This document shows, in pieces, positions 1 to 5,080 of a stretch of 5,080 nt of DNA. The DNA comes from Oscillospiraceae bacterium (lineage in GTDB: Bacteria; Bacillota; Clostridia; Oscillospirales; Oscillospiraceae). The notes below the pieces were generated by a model, which had not been told where the DNA came from, did no database searches, and saw nothing but the letters and a program-made list of their open reading frames with translations. The stretch covers positions 1 to 5,080 of the forward strand of contig JAEDJB010000130.1 of assembly GCA_016296565.1 (NCBI GenBank). Direction: 5' to 3'. Position 1 is the stretch's first letter; each line of letters begins with the position of its first letter. A program made the translations under genes and the position numbers.

Positions 1-771
1 TCAGAGCAGGGCGGCTTTCATTTGTTTGACGTACTCCCCCACCGGCCCGGCGGCGTTTTTGCCGTGCTGGGCGATGAGCTTCACAATGGCGGAGCCCACG
101 ATGGCCCCGTCGGAGAGGTCCGCCATCTTTTTGGCCTGCTCCGGGGTGGAGATGCCAAAGCCGATGGCGCAGGGGATGTCCGTGTTCTGCCGGACCACCT
201 CCACGATGGAGGCAAGGTCGGTCTTGATTTCGCTTCTCACCCCGGTGACCCCCAGGCTGGACACCAGGTACAAAAAGCCCTCCGCCTCTTTGGCGATCAT
301 GGCAATGCGGTTTTCCGAGGTGGGGGCGATCATGGAGATGAGATCCACCCCGTACTGATGGCACAGGGGCAGAAACTCCTCCTTCTCCTCATAGGGCAGG
401 TCGGGCAGGATCAGCCCGTCGACGCCGATGTCCCGGCAGGCGGCGAAGAACCGCTCCGCCCCGTAGGAGAACACCACGTTGGCGTAGGTCATGAACACCA
501 GGGGGATTTTCACGTCCCGGCGAAGGTCCTTCACGAAAGCGAAAATCTTGTCGGTGGTGACCCCGCCGCTGAGGGCCCGCAGGTTGGCGTCCTGGATGAC
601 GGGACCCTCCGCCGTGGGGTCGGAGAAGGGAATGCCCAGTTCGATCAGGTCCGCGCCGCTGGCGGCGGCGGCCCGGACAATGGCCCCGGTGGTCTCCAGG
701 TCGGGGTCCCCGCAGGTGACAAAGGGAATGAACGCTTTCCCGTGGTCAAAAGCCGATTGGATGTTACTCAT
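1..771 (-). CDS. trpA: Tryptophan synthase alpha chain
   Basis: The 256-residue TIM-barrel subunit cleaves indole-3-glycerol phosphate to indole and glyceraldehyde 3-phosphate and passes indole to TrpB. The protein starts MSNIQSAFDHGKAFIPFVTC, where AFIPF is the usual strand-1 motif. The first catalytic residue, Glu44 (Salmonella Glu49), is in LIELGIPFSDP. The second position, Asp60 in Salmonella, is Glu55 here, in TAEGPVIQ. The mobile loop-6 motif SSLGVTGVRS (171-180) keeps the key Thr176. The phosphate site is formed by GFGIS (204-208) and VGSAI (225-229). The stop TGA occupies bases 3-1, so the gene is complete and ends exactly at the window edge. Length is close to the family norm (about 250-270). 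It is the last trp gene seen. Whether others follow, and where the terminator is, cannot be seen. Confidence 0.97.
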   Translation of the reverse strand: MSNIQSAFDHGKAFIPFVTCGDPDLETTGAIVRAAAASGADLIELGIPFSDPTAEGPVIQDANLRALSGGVTTDKIFAFVKDLRRDVKIPLVFMTYANVVFSYGAERFFAACRDIGVDGLILPDLPYEEKEEFLPLCHQYGVDLISMIAPTSENRIAMIAKEAEGFLYLVSSLGVTGVRSEIKTDLASIVEVVRQNTDIPCAIGFGISTPEQAKKMADLSDGAIVGSAIVKLIAQHGKNAAGPVGEYVKQMKAALL

Positions 772-1954
772 GAAGATCCTCCCCTCTGTAGCGGGCAATG
801 GCGGCGCAGTCCTTGTCCCCCCGGCCGGAAATGGTGATGACAATAATCTGGTCCTTCCCCATGATGGGGGCCAGCTTCCGGGCGTAAGCCACGGCGTGGG
901 CGGACTCGATGGCGGGGATGATCCCCTCGGTGCGAGACAGGTACTCAAAGGCCTCCACCGCCTCGTCGTCCGTGATGGGCACATACTCCGCCCGGCCGGT
1001 GTCGTGGAGCCAGGCGTGCTCGGGACCCACCCCCGGGTAGTCCAGCCCGGCGGAGATGGAGTAGACCGGGGCGATCTGGCCGTACTCGTCCTGGCAGAAG
1101 TAGCTCTTCATGCCGTGGAAGATGCCCAGCCGCCCGGTGGCCATGGTGGCCGCCGTCTCGAAGGTGTCCACTCCCTTGCCCGCCGCTTCGCAGCCGATGA
1201 GGCGGACGTCCTTGTCCTCAATAAAATGGTAGAAGCTGCCGATGGCGTTGGAGCCGCCCCCCACGCAGGCCAGCACCGCGTCGGGCAGCCGGCCCTCCTT
1301 CTCCAGGATCTGGGCCTTGATCTCCTTGGAGATCACCGCCTGGAAGTCCCGGACGATGGTGGGGAAGGGATGGGGCCCCATGACGGAGCCCAGGCAGTAG
1401 TGGGTGTCGGCAATCCGGTTGGTCCACTCCCGGAAGGCGGCGGAGCAGGCGTCCTTCAGGGTGCCGGTGCCGGTGGTCACCGAGACCACCTCCGACCCCA
1501 GCAGCCGCATCTTGTACACGTTCAGGGCCTGGCGGATGATATCCTCCTCCCCCATGAACACCACACACTCCATTCCCAGCAGAGCGGCGGCGGTGGCGGT
1601 GGCCACCCCGTGCTGGCCCGCGCCGGTCTCAGCAATGAGGCGGGTTTTGCCCATCTTCTTGGCCAGCAGGGCCTGGCCCAGGACGTTGTTGATCTTATGG
1701 GCGCCGGTGTGGTTTAAGTCCTCCCGCTTGAGATAAATCTTCGCGCCTCCCAGGTCCCGGGTCATTTTCTCCGCGTAGTAGAGCCGGGAGGGCCGGCCGG
1801 CGTATTCGTTGAACAGCTCCGTCAGCTCCCGGTTAAACTCCGGGTCGTCCTTGAAGCGGTTGTAGGCGGCCTCCAATTCGATAACCGCGTTCATCAGCGT
1901 CTCGGGGATATACTGCCCGCCGTGAACGCCGAAGCGGCCGTTTGCGTTTGTCAT
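764..1954 (-). CDS. trpB: Tryptophan synthase beta chain
   Basis: The 396-residue PLP enzyme condenses indole with L-serine to give tryptophan, in an alpha2beta2 complex with TrpA that channels indole. It is the TrpB1 type that pairs with TrpA. The PLP lysine Lys87 is in HTGAHKINN and the catalytic Glu109 is in AETGAGQHG, the same numbers as in the Salmonella enzyme. The phosphate-binding GGGSNA is at 232-237, Asp305 in SAGLDYPGVG, Glu350 in AIESAHA, and the pyridine-nitrogen serine Ser376 in SGRGDKD. The segment around MGEEDIIRQALNVYKMRLLG (134-153) belongs to the mobile communication domain. The N-terminus GRFGVHGGQYIPET is typical. An AAAGGATGAGG stretch (1959-1969) serves as Shine-Dalgarno. 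The start overlaps trpF by 4 nt, and the end overlaps trpA by 8 nt, consistent with coupled synthesis of the two subunits. Confidence 0.98.
   Translation of the reverse strand: MTNANGRFGVHGGQYIPETLMNAVIELEAAYNRFKDDPEFNRELTELFNEYAGRPSRLYYAEKMTRDLGGAKIYLKREDLNHTGAHKINNVLGQALLAKKMGKTRLIAETGAGQHGVATATAAALLGMECVVFMGEEDIIRQALNVYKMRLLGSEVVSVTTGTGTLKDACSAAFREWTNRIADTHYCLGSVMGPHPFPTIVRDFQAVISKEIKAQILEKEGRLPDAVLACVGGGSNAIGSFYHFIEDKDVRLIGCEAAGKGVDTFETAATMATGRLGIFHGMKSYFCQDEYGQIAPVYSISAGLDYPGVGPEHAWLHDTGRAEYVPITDDEAVEAFEYLSRTEGIIPAIESAHAVAYARKLAPIMGKDQIIVITISGRGDKDCAAIARYRGEDLHE
778..786 (-). promoter_or_regulatory. Ribosome binding site of trpA
   Basis: The minus strand reads GAGGGGAGG inside the last codons of trpB, 6 nt before the ATG at 771-769. 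It decides the trpA start: the frame stays open further upstream to an ATG near 984, but that stretch is only the out-of-frame shadow of trpB. The protein starting at 771 begins exactly where TrpA family members do. Confidence 0.88.
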
Positions 1955-2574
1955 GGTTCCTCATCCTTTCCCGGCACGCCATGCACGGCGCGCACAAATT
2001 GGGTCATTTTCTCTTTGTCCTTGGTCCCATCGGTCTCAATGCCGGAGCTCACGTCCACGGCATAGGGATGGAGGGCTGCCACCGCGCCGCCTACGTTTTC
2101 GGGGGTCAGGCCCCCCGCCAGGAAGTAGGGCCGCTGGATGTTTTTCAGTAAGCTCCAGTCGAAAGACGTGCCTGTGCCGCCGGCGCCGGAGTCCAGCAGG
2201 ACGTAGTCTGCCGGGCTGGCCTGGGCGGCGGCCACGTCCGCCGGGGTCTCAATGCGGAAGGCCTGGATCAGGGGCTTTTGGGTCAGCTGCCGGAGACGGC
2301 GGATATAGGCCGCGTCCTCGCTGCCATGGAGCTGGGCTATGTCGATGATCCCCCGGTCCAGCAGGGCGGCCACCGCCTCCGGGGTCTCGTTCACGAACAC
2401 CCCCACTGGAATGATGCCGGGATTCAGCATCCGGCGAAGCTCCTCCGCCCGGTCCGGGTGCACATACCGGCGGCTTTTGGGGGCAAAGACAAAGCCGATG
2501 TACGCCGGCAGAAGCTCGTTGGCTGCCTGAATGTCCTGGGGCCGTTTCAGCCCGCACAGTTTGATCTTTGTCAT
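1951..2574 (-). CDS. trpF: Phosphoribosylanthranilate isomerase
   Basis: The 207-residue TIM-barrel enzyme performs the Amadori rearrangement of phosphoribosylanthranilate to the substrate of TrpC. The catalytic general base Cys7 sits in KIKLCGL and the general acid Asp128 in YVLLDSG. Other family landmarks are FAPKSRRYV (30-38), QLHGSE (81-86), GGTGTSFDW (132-140), the phosphate-binding LAGGLTPENV (152-161) and VDVSSGIE (173-180). Length is standard for a free-standing enzyme. The start shares ATGA with the trpC stop and is preceded by GAGAGG (2581-2586) at 6 nt. The end shares ATGA with the trpB start. A PriA-type bifunctional enzyme is ruled out by the clear TrpF motifs. The last ten or so residues are polar and probably carry no catalytic role. 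Confidence 0.97.
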   Translation of the reverse strand: MTKIKLCGLKRPQDIQAANELLPAYIGFVFAPKSRRYVHPDRAEELRRMLNPGIIPVGVFVNETPEAVAALLDRGIIDIAQLHGSEDAAYIRRLRQLTQKPLIQAFRIETPADVAAAQASPADYVLLDSGAGGTGTSFDWSLLKNIQRPYFLAGGLTPENVGGAVAALHPYAVDVSSGIETDGTKDKEKMTQFVRAVHGVPGKDEEP

Positions 2575-3353
2575 AAACGTCCTCTCAGTTCCGAAAGCTT
2601 GCTTTTCTTGTCCGCCGCCCGCATAAGGGTCTCCCCGATGAGAACGGCGTCGGCGCCTACCTGCCGCAGGCTCTCCACATCCGCCGGGGTCTTCACCCCG
2701 CTCTCCGACACAAACAGCACCGACGGCGGGATCATGGCCCGGAGACGGCGGCTGTTTTCCGTGTCCACGGTGAAGTCCTTCAGGTTCCGGTTGTTCACCC
2801 CGAGGATTCGGGCCCCCGCGTCCAGGGCCATCTTCACCTCCCCCTCGTCGTGGGCCTCCACCAGGGCGGACAGGCCCAGCCCGTCGCAGACCGCCTGATA
2901 GTCCCGGAGCTGGGCCGGGGTCAGGATGGAGCAGATGAGCAGGACGGCGGAGGCTCCCAGGACTTTGGCTTCGTAGATCATGTACTCGTCCACCGTAAAG
3001 TCCTTCCGCAGGCAGGGGATGGAGACAGCCGCGGCAATCTCTCTCAGGTACTCATCCCTGCCCAGAAACCACTTGGGCTCGGTAAGCACGGAAATGGCGT
3101 CTGCTCCCGCCGCCTGATACTCTTTGGCGATGGAGAGATAGGGAAAGTCCGGGGCGATGAGCCCCTTGGAGGGGGAGGCCTTTTTGCACTCGCAGATAAA
3201 GGAGATCCCAGGGGCTTTCAGGGCCTGCTCAAAGGCGAAGGTCCCCTTGGGCAGGGCCTCGGCCTGATCCCGCAGCGTCGGAAGTGGAATTTTCTGTTTG
3301 GCTTGTTCGGTGCGCTCCCTGGCGTGACCGGCCAGCTGGTCCAGGATGGTCAT
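2571..3353 (-). CDS. trpC: Indole-3-glycerol phosphate synthase
   Basis: The 260-residue TIM-barrel enzyme closes the indole ring, turning 1-(o-carboxyphenylamino)-1-deoxyribulose 5-phosphate into indole-3-glycerol phosphate with loss of CO2 and water. Catalytic residues known from the Sulfolobus enzyme are present by motif: Glu55 and Lys57 in CECKKASPSKG, the general acid Lys117 in LRKDF, Glu166 in LVEAHDE, Asn187 in GVNNRNL, and Glu217-Ser218 in VSESGV. The C-terminal phosphate site GADAVLIGETLM (233-244) is intact. It is a single-domain protein, not a TrpC-TrpF fusion as in E. coli. The Shine-Dalgarno GGAGGA (3361-3366) lies within the end of trpD with 7 nt to the ATG. The TGA stop shares ATGA with the trpF start. 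Nothing looks truncated or unusual. Confidence 0.97.
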   Translation of the reverse strand: MTILDQLAGHARERTEQAKQKIPLPTLRDQAEALPKGTFAFEQALKAPGISFICECKKASPSKGLIAPDFPYLSIAKEYQAAGADAISVLTEPKWFLGRDEYLREIAAAVSIPCLRKDFTVDEYMIYEAKVLGASAVLLICSILTPAQLRDYQAVCDGLGLSALVEAHDEGEVKMALDAGARILGVNNRNLKDFTVDTENSRRLRAMIPPSVLFVSESGVKTPADVESLRQVGADAVLIGETLMRAADKKSKLSELRGRL

Positions 3354-3356
3354 CGT

Positions 3357-4382
3357 TTACTCCTCCGCCCGGTTGCTCACGTCGATGAGGCTCCGGAGGG
3401 TCCGGGCGGCCTTACCAGAGTCGATGAGCTCCGCTGCCAGGGTCACGCCCTGGGCCAGGGTCTCCGCCTTGCCGCCGATGTAGAGGGCTGCGCCGGCGTT
3501 GAGAAGCACCGCATCCCGCTTGGGGCCCTTGGCGCCGTTCAGGATGTCCCGGGTGATCTGGGCGTTTTCCGCCGGGGAACCGCCCACCAGGTCAGACTTC
3601 TGGCACCGGGTCAGGCCGAAGTCCTCAGGGGCGATGGTGTAAACTTTGTACCAGCCCTCCTTGAACTCGCAGATGGTGGTGGGGGCGCTGAGGGAAATTT
3701 CGTCCAGCTTGTCCTCCCCGTAGACCACCATGCCCCGGCGGACCCCCAGGTTCATGAGCACCTGGGCCAGGGGCTCCACCAGGTACCGGTCATAGACCCC
3801 CAGCAGCTGCATGGTGGGGCTGCCGGGATTGGTCAGGGGGCCTAAGATGTTGAACACCGTGCGGAAGCCCAGCTCCTTGCGGATGGCTCCCACATATTTC
3901 ATGGAGGTGTGGTACTTCTGGGCGAAGAAGAAGCACATGCCTACCTCCTCCAGCAGCTCCTTGCACCGCTGGGGGCTCTGCTGGATGTTCACCCCCAGGG
4001 CCTCCAGGCAGTCCGCCGTGCCGCACTGGGAGGAGGCCGCCCGGTTGCCGTGCTTGGCCACCTTCACGCCCCCGGCCGCGGTCACCAGGGCGGCGGTGGT
4101 GGAGATGTTGAAGCTGTGAGCCCCGTCGCCGCCGGTGCCCACGATCTCCATGAGATCTCCCCCCAGCTCCACCTTCACCGCGTGATCCCGCATGGCGTTG
4201 GCGCAGCCGGCAATCTCCGCAGTGGTCTCCGCCTTGGCGCTCTTGGTGGAGAGGGCCGCCAGGAAAGCAGCGTTCTGGGTGGGCGAGGTCTCGCCGCTCA
4301 TGATCTCGTTCATGACGCGGTAGGCTTCGTCGTAGGTCAGGTCCTCTTTATTCACAATCTTTACAATGGCTTCTTTAATCAT
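3357..4382 (-). CDS. trpD: Anthranilate phosphoribosyltransferase
   Basis: The 341-residue product transfers the phosphoribosyl group of PRPP to anthranilate, giving N-(5'-phosphoribosyl)anthranilate, the second committed step. It has the class IV phosphoribosyltransferase layout: a helical N-terminal domain (about 1-70) followed by the PRPP-binding alpha/beta domain. The glycine loop GTGGDG is at 82-87, followed by SFNISTTAA. KHGNRAASS covers 110-118, with Lys110, His111 and Asn113 at the usual PRPP and anthranilate positions. Arg168 in IRKELGFRT matches the anthranilate-binding arginine, NILGPLTNP is at 178-186, and the metal-binding Asp227-Glu228 pair is in LDEIS. Length and start (MIKEAIVKIV) are normal. 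The gene stands alone, without a fused glutaminase domain. It ends 3 nt before trpC. The Glu-Glu codons just before its stop form the trpC Shine-Dalgarno. It keeps all the residues expected of a working enzyme. Confidence 0.97.
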   Translation of the reverse strand: MIKEAIVKIVNKEDLTYDEAYRVMNEIMSGETSPTQNAAFLAALSTKSAKAETTAEIAGCANAMRDHAVKVELGGDLMEIVGTGGDGAHSFNISTTAALVTAAGGVKVAKHGNRAASSQCGTADCLEALGVNIQQSPQRCKELLEEVGMCFFFAQKYHTSMKYVGAIRKELGFRTVFNILGPLTNPGSPTMQLLGVYDRYLVEPLAQVLMNLGVRRGMVVYGEDKLDEISLSAPTTICEFKEGWYKVYTIAPEDFGLTRCQKSDLVGGSPAENAQITRDILNGAKGPKRDAVLLNAGAALYIGGKAETLAQGVTLAAELIDSGKAARTLRSLIDVSNRAEE

Positions 4383-4390
4383 GGTCTTTG

Positions 4391-4397
4391 CTCCTTA
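4391..4397 (-). promoter_or_regulatory. Ribosome binding site of trpD, overlapping the trpG stop codon
   Basis: The minus strand reads TAAGGAG, so the trpG stop codon TAA supplies the first bases of the Shine-Dalgarno AAGGAG. The spacing to the trpD ATG (4382-4380) is 8 nt. A ribosome terminating on trpG would sit on this site, which fits re-initiation at trpD across the 12-nt gap. Confidence 0.8.
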
Positions 4398-4967
4398 ACA
4401 CTGCTGCTGAATGAAATTGGAAAGCATGGTCCGTCCGTCAGGGGTCATGATGGACTCGGGATGAAACTGCACGCCGTAGATGGGATACTGGCTGTGCTGC
4501 ACCGCCATCACCTCGCCGTCCTGGGTGACGGCGGTGGTTTTCAGGCAGTCCGGCAGGGTGGCGGCATCCGCCGCCAGGGAGTGGTACCGGGCCACCGGGG
4601 CTTTCTCCGGGCACCCCCGGAAGAGGGGGCAGCTTTGGTCCAGGCTGGCCAGGGACTGCTTGCCGTGCATCAGCTGCTTGGCATAAGTCACCGTGGCCCC
4701 GAAAGCGGCGCAGATGGCCTGATGGCCCAGGCAGACCCCCAGGATGGGGATCTCCCCTCCCAGCTCCTTCACCACGTCGATGATCACCCCCGCGTCCTCC
4801 GGCCGGCCGGGGCCGGGGGAAAGAACAATACGGTCGGGCTTCAGCCCCCGGATTTCCTCCACGGTCATCTGGTCGTTGCGGATGACCCGGATCTCCGGGT
4901 CGATGCTCCCGATGAGCTGGTAGAGGTTATAGGAAAAGCTGTCGTAATTGTCAATAAGCAGAATCAT
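4395..4967 (-). CDS. trpG: Anthranilate synthase component II, glutamine amidotransferase
   Basis: The product is a 190-residue class I glutamine amidotransferase that releases ammonia from glutamine and passes it to TrpE for anthranilate synthesis in the cytoplasm. The N-terminus MILLIDNYDSFSYNL is typical of TrpG/PabA. The oxyanion-region SPGPGRP is at residues 50-56, the nucleophile Cys79 sits in GVCLGHQ, and the His169/Glu171 pair sits in FHPES, so the triad is complete. MHGK (100-103) is the usual family motif. Length is normal for a free-standing TrpG. It is not fused to TrpD as in E. coli, nor to TrpE. The ATG overlaps the trpE stop by 4 nt, which suggests coupled, near-equimolar synthesis of the two subunits. 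TrpG and PabA cannot be separated by sequence alone, and some Firmicutes use one protein for both tryptophan and folate synthesis. Position between trpE and trpD supports TrpG as its main role. Confidence 0.96.
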   Translation of the reverse strand: MILLIDNYDSFSYNLYQLIGSIDPEIRVIRNDQMTVEEIRGLKPDRIVLSPGPGRPEDAGVIIDVVKELGGEIPILGVCLGHQAICAAFGATVTYAKQLMHGKQSLASLDQSCPLFRGCPEKAPVARYHSLAADAATLPDCLKTTAVTQDGEVMAVQHSQYPIYGVQFHPESIMTPDGRTMLSNFIQQQC

Positions 4968-5080
4968 AGGTCCACCTCCTCTGCAAGCTTCAAGGCGCTG
5001 ACCACGGCCTTGGCCTTGTTGATGCACTCCTCAAATTCCGTCTCCGGCACCGAGTCGGCCACGATGCCCGCCCCGCTGCG
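4964..5080 (-). CDS. trpE: Anthranilate synthase component I, C-terminal end (partial)
   Basis: This is the 3' end of a gene whose first part lies beyond position 5080. The 38 visible residues begin RSGAGIVADSVPETEFEE and end in EEVDL followed by TGA. They match the extreme C-terminus of the chorismate-binding domain of TrpE, which with TrpG makes anthranilate from chorismate and glutamine. The GAGIV turn followed by DSVPxxExxE is typical. By alignment from memory with E. coli TrpE, visible residues 15 and 18 (both Glu) correspond to Glu495 and Glu498, which help bind Mg2+ and the product in enteric enzymes. The TGA stop shares ATGA with the trpG start. This tail alone could also fit the related PabB, but the trp operon context decides for TrpE. 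The feedback tryptophan site is in the missing N-terminal part and cannot be assessed. Confidence 0.95.
   Translation of the reverse strand, partial: RSGAGIVADSVPETEFEECINKAKAVVSALKLAEEVDL
4972..4980 (-). promoter_or_regulatory. Ribosome binding site of trpG
   Basis: The minus strand reads AGGAGGTGG here, a nearly perfect Shine-Dalgarno sequence, with 7 nt between the AGGAGG core and the ATG at 4967-4965. It lies inside the last codons of trpE. It fixes the trpG start at MILLIDNYDS rather than at an in-frame ATG 60 nt upstream (5027), which would add 20 residues foreign to the family and overlap trpE more deeply. Confidence 0.9.

Noticed and set aside
271..300. A short T-run on the minus strand (opposite AAAAA at 271-275) after a GC-rich stretch, resembling an intrinsic terminator within trpA.
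   Set aside because: The possible stem is only about three base pairs, and the T-run encodes the conserved Gly-Phe-Leu-Tyr segment. There is no reason for a terminator inside the gene.
22..837. A 271-codon open frame on the plus strand, antisense to trpA.
   Set aside because: It is a Gly/Asp/His-rich shadow of trpA with no motif and no convincing independent evidence of translation.
772..984. A 71-residue N-terminal extension of TrpA from an upstream in-frame ATG.
   Set aside because: The extension is Ser/Pro/Arg-rich, lies out of frame within conserved trpB, and has no family counterpart. The start at 771 has a strong Shine-Dalgarno and matches the TrpA N-terminus.
491..1717. A 408-codon open frame on the plus strand, antisense to trpB and trpA.
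   Set aside because: It is rich in Gly, His, Asp and Val with no recognisable domain. It lies wholly opposite conserved TrpA/TrpB coding sequence, as expected of a GC-rich antisense shadow.
1791..1800. GGCCGGCCGG, repeated at 4801-4810, considered as a possible repeat or recognition site.
   Set aside because: Both copies lie in coding sequence (Gly/Arg/Pro codons) of different genes with no shared flanks. Chance is likely in GC-rich DNA.
2850..3845. A 331-codon open frame on the plus strand, antisense to trpC and trpD.
   Set aside because: The composition is low-complexity Gly/Leu/Gln/His and no family is recognised. The opposite strand encodes full-length, motif-complete enzymes.
4968..5027. 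A 20-residue N-terminal extension of TrpG (MHQQGQGRGQ...).
   Set aside because: It overlaps the trpE C-terminal coding region out of frame. A near-perfect ribosome binding site precedes the internal ATG at 4967, where the family normally starts.
1..5080. Search for an undescribed system, mobile element, RNA gene or regulatory leader.
   Set aside because: The window is filled end to end by seven well-known trp genes with no intergenic space above 12 nt. The leader and terminator regions lie outside it.

Overview
This window is a compact tryptophan biosynthesis operon lying entirely on the minus strand. Read in the direction of transcription, from high to low coordinates, the order is trpE (last 38 codons only), trpG, trpD, trpC, trpF, trpB, trpA. 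Every base except two tiny gaps (12 nt and 3 nt) is coding. The window cuts into trpE at the upstream end and stops exactly on the last base of the trpA stop codon at the downstream end. The operon's promoter, leader, any attenuator and the terminator are therefore outside the window.

Layout: trpE C-terminus 4964-5080; trpG 4395-4967; trpD 3357-4382; trpC 2571-3353; trpF 1951-2574; trpB 764-1954; trpA 1-771. Four junctions overlap: E/G, C/F and F/B share ATGA, and B/A shares the 8 nt ATGAGTAA. G/D is 12 nt apart and D/C is 3 nt apart. Each internal gene has a purine-rich Shine-Dalgarno sequence, most of them inside the end of the previous gene, as expected for translational coupling.

Together the products convert chorismate to tryptophan. 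TrpE with TrpG makes anthranilate using glutamine amide nitrogen. TrpD adds phosphoribose, TrpF isomerises the product, and TrpC closes the indole ring to indole-3-glycerol phosphate. TrpA cleaves that to indole, which TrpB condenses with serine. All genes apart from the cut trpE look intact and keep their main catalytic residues. The one notable change is Glu instead of Asp at the second catalytic position of TrpA.

Organism: the EGDCFBA order with unfused trpE/trpG and unfused trpC/trpF, strong AGGAGG-type ribosome binding sites, and a GC-rich composition (about 60% or more by eye) suggest a high-GC member of the Clostridia, perhaps an Oscillospiraceae-type gut bacterium. This is inference from layout and style, not a database match. 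I see no mobile element, tRNA, rRNA, CRISPR or repeat array, and no sign of an undescribed system.
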